64,000 bases of DNA, from positions 42,494,744-42,558,743 of the forward strand of contig NC_044279.2 in assembly GCF_004027225.2 (NCBI RefSeq). The letters run 5' to 3'. The notes beneath the pieces are model-generated. The model was not told where the DNA came from. It made no database searches and saw only the letters and a program-made list of their open reading frames with translations. Numbering within the stretch: position 1 is the first letter of the stretch; each line of letters begins with the position of its first letter. Of this stretch, positions 12,495 to 24,524 are shown piece after piece. Source of the DNA: Strigops habroptila. Lineage: Eukaryota; Chordata; Aves; Psittaciformes; Psittacidae. Made by a program: the position numbers and the translations under genes.

Positions 12495-12830
12495 CTGTCT
12501 TCCAATACCTAAAGAGGCCTACAAGAAAGCTGGAGAGGGACTTTGTAAAAAGGCATGTAGTGACAGGACAAGGGGGAATGGCTTTAAAATGATAGAGGAG
12601 AGATTTACATTAGACATAAGAAAAAAATTCTTCACTATGAGGGTGGTGAGGTCCTGGCACAGGTTGCCCAGAGAAGCTGTGGCTGCCCCATCCCTGGCAG
12701 TGTTCAAGGCCAGGTTGGACGGGGCTTTGAGCAACCTGGTCTAGTGGAAGGTGTCCCTGCCCCTGGCAGGGGATTGGAACTAGATGACTTTTAAGGTCCT
12801 TTCCAACCCAAACCATTGTATGATTCCATG
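12495..12830 (+). mobile_element. CR1 LINE 3' end, plus strand
   Basis: This is the last third of a kilobase of a CR1 element. The translation keeps the C-terminal ORF2 block ([41 protein letters not shown]) with its stop at 12,742-12,744. The short 3' UTR follows, with GGTGTCCCTGCCCCTGGCAG and a degenerate 8-bp tail (TTGTATGATTCCATG). It is more diverged than the copies at 5.9 and 14.9 kb and is a different subfamily or older. The 5' end near 12,495 is a truncation. Confidence 0.93.
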
Positions 12831-14849
12831 TTGGGAGATGATTGTTTGCAGCTTCGAAGCAATCAACATGCGCTTTGTCAAAATACAGTTTTGGCCTTGC
12901 TTAGCCTTTAAGTCTTTGTCTTTAAATTTGGCAAACAGTTATATAGTCACGCAGGCCAATTCCAGGATGAGCACAGGTCTCATGTTACTCCTTTTCCTGT
13001 GGGATTTTAGCCTTTACCAGAGCTTGCCAGAGGTAGGACAGTTTTACCATCCTGGCTGTCTTTGTCTGGTGATGTCCTTTTCTCTTTTAAATACTGGTGC
13101 CAGTTTTCTGAGGCTTCCTGTATTTATATTGCCTTCTCCCAGGCCTTTCAGAAGGGAAGCTGACTGAGAAGATAAGCTGTGGTGTACAAACTGCAGCTTC
13201 TAGTTTGTTTTACATACTGAAAAAAAGGGAAAACTTTCAAATACCTGCATAATTAAGCTAAATATCAAAGCCTTGGTTAGAGTCTGGGGAGAAAGAGGAA
13301 AGAGTGTCTGGAAGGGGAGAAACAAAATGCCTCTGCAGCTAGTCTGTAGATAAGTTTACTTAATGGTGTCGAACTGAGTTTGGGTGCCACAAAGGAAGGT
13401 AGTGCCAGGCAGTGGTACAGACTGTTAGCATCTTCGAGAAAATCACAGCTACAAGGGAAACACAATTTGATGACTGTCTTTGCCAAGGTCGCCCCTGAAA
13501 GCAGAGCAGCTGCTGCAGTATGAGATTCATGACTTGCATCAAATTGTTATTGCACCTGGTTCACAGGGCTCCCTTCAGCAAGGCACGAAGACATGTGCTT
13601 CATGTTTCATTTAGTTCAATGTGGGTGATACACTTTCCTAATGGTGCTTTGTGTAATTTTTTCATCAGCACATATATAGTCTTCAGCAGCAGCAATAACA
13701 GCAGGTGTAGTATGTTCAGACTCTGACCGTATGCAGCCCACTAATCATACTAAGCAATATTTACATTAACCATGCAATTCTTACCCAGGTAAGAATATTG
13801 CTTTTGTTGCTGTTACCCTCTTGCTATTTGCCATTCTTAGCACATGGAGTATTCACTTGTGTGATATTATTGCACGTGCTAAATGGAGCCTTTTTTTAAC
13901 TATAAAATGTGTGGAAATATGCTGAATGAGTGTTGCATACATCTATGCATGTCTGCTTTTGAATGCTAGCAGAAAAAGAACTAGGCAGCAGCGGTACTGG
14001 AATGAGTAGCTAACGATGCTATGAACATCGTTTTGCACTAGGTGTCTCCCTTAGCATATTTATTCAAGTGAGAGCCCTACAGTGTCACTGTCCCAACTGA
14101 ACACAGCCAAGTACAGGTAAGGACAGCTAGATGCATTAGTACAATGGAGCTGTAAGCTTGCTATGGACACTGAGGAAACATCTAACATGGTTTGGAACAA
14201 ATGATTTACATTGTGTATTCGGTGCAACACAAAACAGTGGAGACAAATATTGCAAAAGACCTAGTCAGCACCTACAATTTAGTCTGAGTTAATTGATGCT
14301 TAAGCCCCCTTCCCATAAGCAGCCAAGTTTATGTTTTCCTTTAAGGGTACTAAGACCCAATAGTAAATATTTTAACTTCTTTCTGCCAAAACTATAGACA
14401 AGATGATCACAACATGCACAAAACTGAGGCTTGAAAGATGATGCTGGCTTAAGTTCTGTACCTGAAGCATGAAGTTAGTAGAGAAATTAACGGTCCTCTG
14501 CTCTTTTGGTCCTTAAAAGTTTACGAAAGATTCTTGGTTTTTCATTGCTTATTGGTGAAAACTTACTCTGAAATAGAGTTCTGAAACAGATGAAACAGAA
14601 TGTTAGGATATTGCCAAGGGTCGGTTCCACATTTCCATCTCCAAAATCCCAGACAGACACTGGTCTGAATGACAGACATGCTGGATCTTCTTTACCTGTA
14701 CAACTCACATGTTCAACGTGTGCACAGTAACTCTGATCTATTGCACGTGTGTGAATTCACTGTGTAATGCATTCAAGCAGGTCTAGGTGTCAGGTTCCAG
14801 ACCAGGAGCTGCTGTTTCAGCCAGAGGAGCATGTATGGCTCTTCCACAA
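12831..14849. other. Intergenic DNA, no gene recognised
   Basis: No open frame here has a recognisable domain. The composition is unremarkable and no repeat was identified. Confidence 0.55.
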
Positions 14850-16924
14850 TCAGTGTCATTGGCCTCTTCAGGAACCTCCTTAGTAAGGTTTCATGGGACA
14901 CAGTCCTAGAGGGCAGGGGGGCCCAAGGCTGCTGGTCGATATTCAAGGATCACCTGCTATGTGCTCAGGAGTGTTGCATCCTGACTAGAAGAAAGTGCAG
15001 CAGGAGGGCCAGGAGACCTCCATGGATGGACAAGGAGCTGCTGAGGAAACTTAGAGGGAAAAAAGAAGCTTATAGAAGGTGGAAACGAGGACAGGCGGCC
15101 TGGGAAGAATATAGGAGCATTGCCCGAGAAGCTAGGGTCCAGGTTAGGAAAGCTAAGGCCCAGCTAGAATTAAGTTTGGCAAGAGATGTAAAAGATAACA
15201 GGAAAGGATTCTATAGATACTTAGCAAATAAAAGACAGACTAGGGACAATGTGGGCCCTCTCCGGAAGCTATCAGGAGAACTGGCTACCATGGATTTGGA
15301 GAAGGCTGAGGTTCTTAATGACTTCTTTGCCTCCATCTTCACCAGCAAATGCTCTGATCACACCATGAAAGTCTTGGAAAGCAAATGCAGGGACTGTGAG
15401 AACGAAGACCTTAGGCCCACTGTAGGAGAGGATCAGGTTCGAGACCATCTTAAGAACCTGAACGTGCACAAGTCCATGGGACCTGATGAAATCCATCCAC
15501 GGGTCCTGAAGGAGCTGGCGAATGAAGTTGCTAAGCCACTGTCCATCATATTCAAAAAATCCTGGCAGTCAGGTGAAGTTCCCGATGACTGGAAGAAGGG
15601 TAATATAACCCCCATTTTCAGGAAGGGGAAGGTGGAAGACCCAGGGAACTACAGACCAGTCAGTCTCACCTCTGTGCCTGGCAAAATCTTGGAACAGTTT
15701 CTCCTGGAAAACATGCTAAGGCACATGAAAAACAACGAGGTGGTTGGTGACAGCCAACATGGCTTCACTAAGGGGAAATCCTGCCTGACCAATTTGGTGG
15801 CCTTCTATGATGGAGCCACGGAACTGATGGACAGGGGCAGAGCAGTTGACGTCATCTACCTGGACTTGTGCGAAGCGTTCGACACTGTCCCGCACGACAT
15901 CCTTGTCTCTAAATTGGAGAGACATCAATTTGGTAGATGGACCACTCGGTGGATAAAGAACTGGCTCGATGGCCGCATGCAAAGAGTTGTGGTAAATGGC
16001 TCGATGTCCAGTTGGAAACCTGTAACGAGTGGTGTCCCTCAGCGATCGGTGTTGGGACCGGTCCTGTTCAACCTCTTTTTCGGCGACATGGACAGTGGGA
16101 TTGAGTGCGCCCTCAGCAAGTTTGCCGACGACACCAAGCTGTGTGGTTCGGTTGATGCGCTGGAGGGAAGGGATGCCATCCAGAGGGACCTTGACACGCT
16201 TGTGAGGTGGGCCTATGCCAACCTCATGAAGTTTAACCAAGCCAAGCGTAAGGTCCTACACCTGGGTAGGGGCAATCCCAGGCACTGCTGCAGGTTGGGT
16301 GGAGAAGAGATTCAGAGCAGCCCTGCAGAAAAGGACTTGGGGGTGTTGGTTGATGAGAAGCTTAACATGAGCTGGCAGTGTGCGCTTGCAGCCCAGAAAG
16401 CCAACCATATCCTGGGCTGCATCAGAAGAAGCGTGACCAGCAGGTCGAAGGAGGTGATCCTGCCCCTCTACTCTGCTCTTGTGAGACCTCACTTGGAGTA
16501 CTGCGTACAGGTCTGGTGTCCTCAACATAAAAAGGACATGGAGCTGCTGGAGCAAGTCCAAAGGAGGGCCACGAGGATGATAAGAGGGCTGGAGCACCTC
16601 CCGTATGAAGACAGGCTGAGAAAGTTGGGGCTGTTCAGCCTGGAGAAGAGAAGGCTGCGTGGAGACCTCATAGCAGCCTTCCAGTGTCTGAAGGGGGCCT
16701 ATAAGGATGCTGGGGAGGGACTTTTCCTTAGGGACTGTAGTGATAGGACAAGGGGTAATGGGTTCAAACTTAAACAGGGGAAGTTTAGACTAGATATAAG
16801 GAAGAAGTTCTTTACAGTGAGGGTGGTGAAGCACTGGAATGGGTTGCCCAGGGAGGTTGTGGATGCTCCATCCCTGGCGGTGTTCAAGGCCAGGTTGGAC
16901 AGAGCCCTGGGCCACGTGGTTTAG
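14831..16924 (+). CDS. CR1 ORF2 C-terminal part: reverse transcriptase, open frame
   Basis: A 697-codon frame encodes the CR1 reverse transcriptase and C-terminal region, which in a complete element copies CR1 RNA into DNA at a nicked target. The nominal ATG at 14,831 is not a real start, since CR1 similarity begins a few codons later inside a truncated protein. Visible blocks include [20 protein letters not shown] (RT fingers), [12 protein letters not shown], motif [12 protein letters not shown] (Asp 345), motif B SGVPQRS (residues 401-407) and the catalytic FADD (residues 431-434). The C-terminal tail ends in [10 protein letters not shown]. Motif B normally reads PQGS; here residue 405 is Arg (CGA in place of GGA). 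With no endonuclease and this change, autonomous activity is unlikely. It is not a host gene. Confidence 0.93.
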   Translation: MYGSSTISVIGLFRNLLSKVSWDTVLEGRGAQGCWSIFKDHLLCAQECCILTRRKCSRRARRPPWMDKELLRKLRGKKEAYRRWKRGQAAWEEYRSIAREARVQVRKAKAQLELSLARDVKDNRKGFYRYLANKRQTRDNVGPLRKLSGELATMDLEKAEVLNDFFASIFTSKCSDHTMKVLESKCRDCENEDLRPTVGEDQVRDHLKNLNVHKSMGPDEIHPRVLKELANEVAKPLSIIFKKSWQSGEVPDDWKKGNITPIFRKGKVEDPGNYRPVSLTSVPGKILEQFLLENMLRHMKNNEVVGDSQHGFTKGKSCLTNLVAFYDGATELMDRGRAVDVIYLDLCEAFDTVPHDILVSKLERHQFGRWTTRWIKNWLDGRMQRVVVNGSMSSWKPVTSGVPQRSVLGPVLFNLFFGDMDSGIECALSKFADDTKLCGSVDALEGRDAIQRDLDTLVRWAYANLMKFNQAKRKVLHLGRGNPRHCCRLGGEEIQSSPAEKDLGVLVDEKLNMSWQCALAAQKANHILGCIRRSVTSRSKEVILPLYSALVRPHLEYCVQVWCPQHKKDMELLEQVQRRATRMIRGLEHLPYEDRLRKLGLFSLEKRRLRGDLIAAFQCLKGAYKDAGEGLFLRDCSDRTRGNGFKLKQGKFRLDIRKKFFTVRVVKHWNGLPREVVDAPSLAVFKARLDRALGHVV

Positions 16925-17008
16925 TGCGAGGTGTCCCTGCCCATGGCAGGGGGTTGGAACTAGACGATCTTAAGGTCCTTTCCAACCCTTACAATTCTAT
17001 GATTCTAT
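14850..17008 (+). mobile_element. Young CR1 LINE, 5'-truncated, plus strand
   Basis: About 2.16 kb of a CR1 retrotransposon. It lacks the 5' UTR, ORF1 and the ORF2 endonuclease domain but keeps the rest of ORF2 in one unbroken frame, then the 3' UTR and the terminal motif ACAATTCTATGATTCTAT (16,991-17,008). Recognisable CR1 protein text starts at about residue 10 of the open frame (GLFRNLL, then WDTVLEGRG), so the 5' truncation is near 14,850. An exact boundary and a target duplication were not resolved. The intact frame points to a recent insertion. Confidence 0.95.
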
Positions 17009-20000
17009 ATAGCGCTTTGTCAGCAGCGAGCTACGTGAAGGTGAAAATCATCACCTGCTGAAAAGGGACTGACTCAGGAGATGGACCATTCGCAGTGCAT
17101 ACTGACAATTTTTGTATTTTCAAGATTTATCTAACATGTTTCTTCCCCCTCAGTGTTTTTTCTCCCCCTGTATTCCTCATGGGTAGTTAAATTACTTTGT
17201 GTGTGGGAAGCAAGAGGGCTGCCTATGGTGGCCATGAGAGGGCAGCTGATGGATAGGGAGTGCAAGCGAAGTAGCAGAGCACTCCAGAAGGTAGACCTGG
17301 CAAAGCCTAAATGTCACAGCTGGCAGAGGAGATTGCATGTGGTTAATAAGTGTCACTGCTCAGCTAAGAGAAAACGTGGCATGAAAGAAGGCGAGGTGAA
17401 TACTGAAGTGGGAGGGTTGGAATAGCTTTGTGGTGATACTTGGGCTCTAGTCAAAGGGAATTTGGGGGGCAAAAAGTAGGGAGGTTTAGATACAAGTAGG
17501 CTTGGGATAGGAGAAAGATCCGTGGGAGAAGTATCTCTGAATAACTCTCACCTGAGTTGAACTCACGCTCACCCATCAAATTGTTCATGGCTACCTTAAC
17601 ATACCCAGGATTCTTCTCACACTGTTTCTCATTTTAGCTAGGCATCTTGCCTTACTTTTACCAAAACCCGCTACTAGAGAACTGGCTTGTCCTCCCAACA
17701 TAGAAAAGTAACCTAATTAAAGAAAAATGATGTTCTCTTTTCCTGGAGAAGATTTCATGCATGTGTGAAAAATCCTAAGTGTTTTCCCTTTTCTGTAGCA
17801 CTGCACTGGCTACTCTCTGTATTTCAGAAATTATACTTTGTGTTTGTCTTTAAAATTTCTTTCAACAGAGGTGTTTGAGAAGTGAATCCTGGGAGACAGT
17901 TTTTAATTGCACTGGTTTACAAGCTAATCCCAGGCTCCCAGCTGGATTATTACAAGTGCAATAGTTGGTCTGGTTTGGGATGTCAAAATGAAAAGGTTGG
18001 GCGAGATTTACAGCTTCAGGCTTAACATCGAGTTTTCCTTGAAATAAACATGAATTTGTAGGTCTACAAAACATGCCCACTTTGAAGAAACATACTGAGA
18101 AGTGCTGATGGGGAGGAACTGTAGTATGACTAATGAAGAAACTCTCCATAGCACTGGGGTGTGTTTGGGTATCACCTTTTGCATACAGAACCCAGCTTCA
18201 CCCAAGCCTCAGAGAGAGGAAGGAAGGAGGAATGGATGGAAGAAGTATTCATCTATCCTATCAGCTCTTTATGGTTTTGATAAGAGTAAGTGCAATTGCT
18301 GAATCATGCAATTTGCTTTTGGTCAGATGAGTTGATAAGAGTGAAACTAACTGTGAGAAAGTAAACTGAAAGCAGGTTGGAGATTAAACCCCTGTGGGAT
18401 TTTTTTCTCCTGGATTTTGGCTCTTCCTTATAGACATCTGCTTTTGTAACCTTCTTATTTAATGCTAGATAGCTGCAGGCTTCTAGATTTCAGAACTGGC
18501 CAATTTTTGCTATGACTCTTGGTATCACAAATTCCTATGTCGGCTTTTGTTTTTGTGCATCTCTATAACAAAAATCAAAAGCAACTGTTCATTTTTTTGG
18601 CTACGGGTATTGTAAAATGCACACATGCTAGCCCAGTGTTATGGCAGGTAGTATAGAGCCCTGCTATTAGCACACACAGGCTGAAGCTTCTTGTAGTCTG
18701 CCCCTGACTATACCACAATCCAAGCATTTTGCCAACAATACCTGTGCTGAGCTCTTAGATTTTTTAGGATGTTTCAGAACAGATATCTGTAGCAACAGGA
18801 ACCTTCTTAAAATCCACATCATGTATAAGGCTTATTAGTCGTGATCTCTGTGTGTAGAGGTTTTAGACTAGAGAATTCAAACTCTAGGGGCTGGATATTT
18901 ATTTATTTATTAGGCAGCTGTGTATGAGTGAAGCAGCAAAAAATTCCAAAAGACATTTCTTACTTCAAGCTAGTAGTTTAGTCTGTTTAGACAGTGGCTC
19001 TGCCTATAAACCTTCCACAGGATGCCTTATCCTGTTTTAAGATATATGTCAGAGACGGGTGGAATGAATGGCATTCGAGGGATGCCTCTAACCCTCTGCT
19101 GACTGTGGAAACACTCAGCGTAGGCTCCGCAGCTTGCTTTCACACAGCTGAGGGTAGAGGCAATGAATCCATCTAACATGTCTAAAGCTTTCTGGTAGTT
19201 CAGACTGCATTCACTTCATGGAGAAGCAGGGTGAGCTTGGGCCTGCTTGCAAGGCTGTTTGTTTGAACACATCCCCAGTTTGTCCTGACCTTTCCACGGT
19301 TAAGCACAATGGGCTCTGTATTATCAGATATGTATCGCAGCAGGCAGCACATTCTTACAAATTGACCAACAGTACTCTCTGGGTCTGAGACTCGTTTTGT
19401 TTTATTGAATGTTGGTTATGGAAATGGTCTCACTAATGCTTATGCATAGCTGACTGATAATCCTCTGCTTATATGTGGAAGAATCTCCTTAGCTCTTCTA
19501 AACACAGTTCTGCATTAGGAGATTGTTTGATTAGTTTTCTTTTATCATCCAATTATCAGAAAGGTTCAGAAAGAATTGCTACTTTCTGAAACACTGTCTC
19601 ATCCTGCAATAAAGTACATCTTCTATGAGCATAGTAACTATTTTAAATTCAGAAATTATGCTTTAACTCCTGTATGATTTCAAACACAGGCAAAACTACC
19701 CCCCTTCTTGTTTAGCTTTTTTTTTTTCTTAATTCTAAGAACCTTGTTTGCTCATGAGATCTTAATTTATTTAGAACACTGAAATCCCTAAAGTTAGTAG
19801 ATGAATAAACACTTCTGCTGCAAACGAGGTATATAATATCGTGTCTTCTGCAAGAGTTCCAAAAGGTTCCAAATTCAGATTGGAAGCTTGGCTGTGATAA
19901 ATACATGCAAAAGATACGATGTATAGGACTAACAGGTCTGCAGTACTATTCACCAGGGAACTGCAGGTAGATTTTTATGTCATTTCTCACACTCATGTTC

Positions 20001-21212
20001 ATTCATTGACCTTTCGTGTATGATTTGCTGCTGTAGAAGGAAAAGAGGAAATTGCAAGCCAGTGAGCTTTTCACTTTATCAAGGGCTATACAATCCTTCA
20101 ATCCCCTATAAAGTGCCAGTCAGATCAAATGTCACAAACTGAAAAACTATTGGTAGCACAGCAGAGCCATCAATTTCAGTATGTAAGTGCCACCAACCTT
20201 GAATCTCTATTATTAGATCTTACCGCTGGATCTTTGGCATTAAGTGAACATGATGTACAAGCTTGTAAAAATCACATGGCATCCCTTTAGTTCTTGTAAT
20301 AAAGAGACTGAAAAGACTTCTTGGATTTCCTACCTCAGTTTGCTGACAGTGCAGAGAAAAAAGAGGGAGTCCCAAGGGTAAATGCAAGCAATAAACTCAC
20401 TAAGGTGACTGAAGGAATATCAATTCAGTGTGGTGAAACAGCAAATGCCAGGCGACCAATTAGTTAAAACGTGATGCATAAGTACCTGCAGGCCTGTGAA
20501 GGTGTCTTCCTCCCTGCACTTCTTTTGGGTCCTAATTCAGCAACACATGTCTAGAAGTGCCTTACTGCATCAGGACCAAAGAGATTTAAATCACAAAGGA
20601 AAAGACTATGTACAACTAAATGTGGATGATAGGTTTAGGGACATAGATTATTCTGTGATTAAGTGGCTGTATGTTTTATTGATCAGTAAGGGGCATGAAA
20701 AGTGACCTTTAAAAAGTTATTTCTTCCTGCTTCCACTTGAAATTCATTGACAGTTGTATTTCATTTATATTTTTCTTTGACCTTATTTTTAAATGTTGGC
20801 AAAGACTAGAATGTTAATTTTAGTATGTGTAAATAATTTATTGAATCATAAGATATGAAAATGGATTTGATATGCTTCTCTATATGAATGATATTCTATT
20901 ATTGAAATTTATTAATCAGCACATTCCACTCCATCAAACCTAAATTTTTTGAGGAAAAGGAGGGGAGAAGGTGGAGAGATGGTTTGGAAAAATGCAGTAC
21001 AGTGGGCTGACAATCTGAATAGTTGGTGTCTGAAAATGCAGCTATCAGTGTAATTCATATCATACTGATGAGATACAGAACAGTTGGATGCAGTCGTAAT
21101 AACAATTTATATACTGTCAATATTAATAGCAGTGTCTGAGAATACAGTTTTAAAATAGGTACGTACAATTTTATTAAGTATAAAAAGACACCGTGCAGAG
21201 CACAATACAATA

Positions 21213-21218
21213 TATTTA
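21213..21218 (-). terminator. Candidate poly(A) signal for LIN7A
   Basis: On the minus strand this reads AATAAA and is followed by a U/GU-rich stretch (TATTGTATTGTGCTCTG), the usual layout of a cleavage and polyadenylation site. It lies about 3.1 kb downstream of the LIN7A stop. Other AATAAA matches occur in this AT-rich DNA, so this is only one plausible site. Confidence 0.25.
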
Positions 21219-21864
21219 TTCTTTAATTCTGGTAGTTCTCAAACTCAACTATCTTAATTGATATTGTCACCAATGAGCACTGGATAGAATTACTTCTCTT
21301 TATAAAATGAGCTTCTCTGGATGAATTCATGCTGTTTGGTTTTAAAAATACAGTTATTTCCCTTCAATGGCTACGTACACTAATCAAACACTGTCAAAAC
21401 TGTTGGCTAGCCTGCATTTAGTTTCTAACATATGCTGCGATACTGCCAATTTCCCCTGTTTTGCTTTGCCTCGCTCTGTTTGAGAATAGATCATTTTAGT
21501 CAGAAACAAGTATTAATTGTTTCTGATTCTGTTCCAAGTTCACAACCAGAACACGGGTTCAGACCATTTCTACATTCCTCCCGTTACTAAACTTCCACTG
21601 ACATCAGCTGGAATTTCCAACATGCAAGGACTGCAAAGTTCTCCCCTAAGCTCCTTTTCTCCCCCAATCTTTTCTAATGAAGCATAGAAGGCATGCTGAA
21701 AATTATTATTTTTCTAGAATTTGGGGGTTCTATTTTTCTCATGTTCTTGAAAGTAGGTGACATTTATAGCCTTTTAGCTTTGACTATTTTCTTTGGAAAA
21801 GCAGACATGTAAACTTAAGAACTTAGTTATATATTTTGTTTGCACATTCCAATTCCGTTTGATT

Positions 21865-21881
21865 AAAAAAAAAAAAAAAAA
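21865..21881. repeat. Poly-A tract (17 A)
   Basis: An uninterrupted run of 17 A in AT-rich DNA. No retrotransposon body is attached to it. Confidence 0.85.
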
Positions 21882-23919
21882 GTCAGAACTCTTTACTTCA
21901 AACTGATTTAAAGGATAATGTGCAAGTCTTAAAAGAAACAACTTACATTTCCTCCTCCTTAAAATATATTAACATTAGACTGGAAAATAAAGAATACAGA
22001 AAAGCTGAGATTATGCTATCACAGTAATATCTGCCACACAAAGCTTGGTCTTTTGCTAACATTAGCTTACTACATTTGCAATGCATGCTAAGCAAAGACC
22101 CTACTTCTCTAACAGGTACATTCAGACAATATATATTTTATGGAATAAATATATAATATATCCAGTTATAGATTTCTGAATAGTAACTATAATAGATACA
22201 AGCAATACCTACGTTTAAAAATACATTCTAGGATTCCCTAACTTTACTACTAATAAAATTAAAGTTGACCTAAAACTTTGTCACTCTGTTGATGCATAAT
22301 AAAATATATGGAAACACCAAGAGTAAAAAGCCAATTGCTTCTACAAATGGAATACTTTTATAAATATAGTAAATTGCTATTTCCAGAGGGAAAATCAAAA
22401 ATTATAAACAGGAAGTTAGTTTAAAACTGCTCTACAATATATAGTACAAAGAGGCTATGAAGCATGATGTATGAGTTTTGATGTCTGTGGCAAAATTTTG
22501 AACTGATGTGGTGGTTCATTTCTGGAGATAACTAGAGAAAGATTCTGTCCCCAAAAGCAGCCAATCTTGATCTCCTTAAAATAAAACTTTCAGTGAGTAG
22601 AGAAAGCCAACTGGCCAATTTCTGAGAGTAAGGAGTGCAAGATTAGATCAAACACAGTTATTTGGAAGCCCTGGACTTTTCTGTTTCACAGGGTTTACCT
22701 ATCATCCTGTTTTCATTAGGAATAGAGTCACAGAATTAGTACGTATCTGTGACTGCCGTGTGCTGAAAAACCTTATCATGAAGGTACCCTTCCTATGGCT
22801 GTCTTAACTATATTATTCTTGTACTGCACATTCTCCAGATGAATTCTGTTTCATGTTCCTGTAGTTGTTTCCTTTTTCTGGAATACTGAAGGACAGCTCT
22901 GGTTGCTTGATTACTGAACTGTTGATCGAGGCTTTTTTTTTCTTGAGAATAACCTAGAATTAAAGAAACAAATATCTCAGAGCAAGCTGAAGGAATTAAG
23001 GAATTAAGTTGCTGGCTGTTCCTGCCTGCCTTTCTTCCATTTCAGTTTAAAGAAAAATTTTATATCAGTAAAAATACCTTACTTACTTGCTAAGGAAAAG
23101 ATTTTGGTAACTGAAAAAATGAAAAACTTCACAAGTCTGTGCCGTCTGTTTGTCTCCTGCGATGGCCTTATTTCACATGGAAACCCAAAACTTACATCAT
23201 TAAATGCTACTGTTTATACCTCCTGCCTAAGGATTGTGACGTAAGTTGTTGGGACGTGCTTCCTACTTGATTTCATTTGGGCAAATGGAGCCTATCTTTA
23301 AATGTATTCATGTCACAAACTCCCACTGATTTCAGAAAAACTGAATATAGGGAGAATCTTTTTACCTCACATACCATGTGTTCTGACTACACTGGGAAAC
23401 CTGCAAGCCTCTCGGAAGCTATTGTCATATTGAATGTCAGCCAAGAGAACGAAATACTTCCTACCAAACTGGAGACGAGCAATAAGGACTCGCAGGTTTC
23501 CTGCAGGTTAACCACAGAGTGGAGTTTGGGGTTCCTGTAGCAGAGAAGGGACTAGGAAGACTTTTCTTCACATATTAGCAGCAAATCTCGATGATCTGTT
23601 GCAGAGTGGTAACAGACTAGTTGAACTGTGTCCAACTCTGGTAGCATATACCTCCTCGTCATAAATGCTCTGGTTTTTAACTTAAAAAATGTTCCCAGTA
23701 ACTACAGACTTCTTACACAGTCTTGCCTGCAGATAAGCCAGAGCTGCACAGTGGCTATTATAATCTTGAGGTTACTAGTTGGAAACTGGCTCTAGAATTC
23801 CTTAGGGCCTTTCACCTATTTTCAAAATGCATTTTTACTTGGGCAGACCATGTGGAAATGTACTGAAGAATGAGCTCTCCTCATCCCTTGTCACAGTAAA
23901 TGCCTTACAGGGCCATGAG

Positions 23920-24311
23920 GTACCTCCAGTCCCCTGACTATTTCCCCTGGGGCTCCCCTCACCCTGCACCCCATTTCTGGGGTGCACAGCCCTGCACCCC
24001 ATTTCTGCCCCCTGGGGCCGTCAGCCCCTGCCCCAGGGACACCACAGCAGGGCTGGTCTCCAGCTCCCCACAGCCCTGCCCTGCCCAGCCATGGGTCCCC
24101 CTGACCCAGGCCTGCATCTTGGCCTGTCCCTGTCCCCAGGGAGGTGCCCAACACCCAGTGCCCCCCCCACCTGGCTGCCCTGCTCCTGGTTGGGGCTGGG
24201 ATGACCCCTGGGGCCAGGCCCTGCCCTGACAGACCCCTGGGCCCCAGGTAACTGCTGGCCCAGGCAGGGTACTGTCAGCGGGCTTTAGGGAAGACCAATG
24301 GATCCTCTCAC
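23920..24311 (-). other. GC-rich block just after the LIN7A stop
   Basis: On the transcribed strand this block is dense in GGG and GGGG runs (for example GGGGTGCAGGG, GGTGGGGGGGGC, GGGGACAGGGACAGG), between AT-rich DNA on one side and the last LIN7A exon on the other. A short duplication is visible on the plus strand, where CCCTGCACCCCATTTCTG occurs at about 23,960 and again at about 23,991. It would be the start of the 3' UTR, or the start of an intron if the donor match at 24,305-24,311 is used. The G-run spacing could support G-quadruplexes in RNA. Open frames through it are by-products of the high GC. Confidence 0.6.
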
Positions 24312-24314
24312 CTA
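24305..24314 (-). promoter_or_regulatory. LIN7A: Splice-donor match directly after the LIN7A stop codon
   Basis: On the minus strand the stop TAG (24,312-24,314) is followed immediately by GTGAGAG, giving TAG/GTGAGAG, close to the consensus vertebrate 5' splice site (MAG/GTRAGT). If used, the coding sequence would end exactly at an exon boundary and the 3' UTR would lie in a separate exon further down. Seen in sequence; use is not shown. Confidence 0.4.
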
Positions 24315-24524
24315 CGACATATGGTTTTGCTGTGCAGTTTGCTGCTGCTGCTGCTGCTGAATGAGCAGTTGCTGCTGTTGCCGGCGCCGGGCTGTTCTCA
24401 GTTTTTCGAAGCGAGCCTCCATCTCCTCCAGCACCTTGGGCGTGTAGCGTACCACCAGCTTGACACTGTCCTTGGCCGCCTTCAGCAGCTCCACCGCCTT
24501 CTCGTGGTGTTCTCCTTCCACGCT
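24312..24524 (-). CDS. LIN7A: LIN7A last coding exon: PDZ end and Gln-rich tail
   Basis: The exon starts after a CCCAG acceptor and encodes [20 protein letters not shown], which is the PDZ helix aB. Its His (HEKAVELL) is the class I ligand-binding residue. The last PDZ strand (VKLVVRYTP), a charged coiled-coil-like segment ([18 protein letters not shown]) and a tail of QQQQLLI, seven Gln, TAQQNHMS and TAG follow. The Gln run is coded CAG six times then CAA, a short triplet repeat. The exon is much richer in G and C than the introns around it. The stop is followed directly by a splice-donor match. The 69-70 residues here complete the known C-terminus. Confidence 0.97.
   Translation of the reverse strand, partial: SVEGEHHEKAVELLKAAKDSVKLVVRYTPKVLEEMEARFEKLRTARRRQQQQLLIQQQQQQQTAQQNHMS

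Larger units (their letters stand above)
17009..23919. other. Intergenic DNA, probably including the distal 3' UTR of LIN7A
   Basis: AT-rich and without recognisable coding sequence. The part nearest LIN7A (about 20,700-23,900) is strongly AT-rich and would hold the 3' UTR of the minus-strand gene if that UTR is long, as I recall it being in mammals. One minus-strand AATAAA lies at 21,213-21,218. A run of 17 A lies at 21,865-21,881. I cannot fix the transcript end from sequence alone. Confidence 0.4.

Noticed and set aside
15716..16240. 174-codon minus-strand open frame inside the plus-strand CR1
   Set aside because: It is the antisense shadow of CR1 ORF2. The same shadow appears in the other copy (6619-7089, plus), which shows that it follows the element and is not a gene.
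24340..24360. CAG/CTG run as an expanded triplet repeat
   Set aside because: Only six CAG plus one CAA codon, within the normal length of the LIN7A Gln tail.
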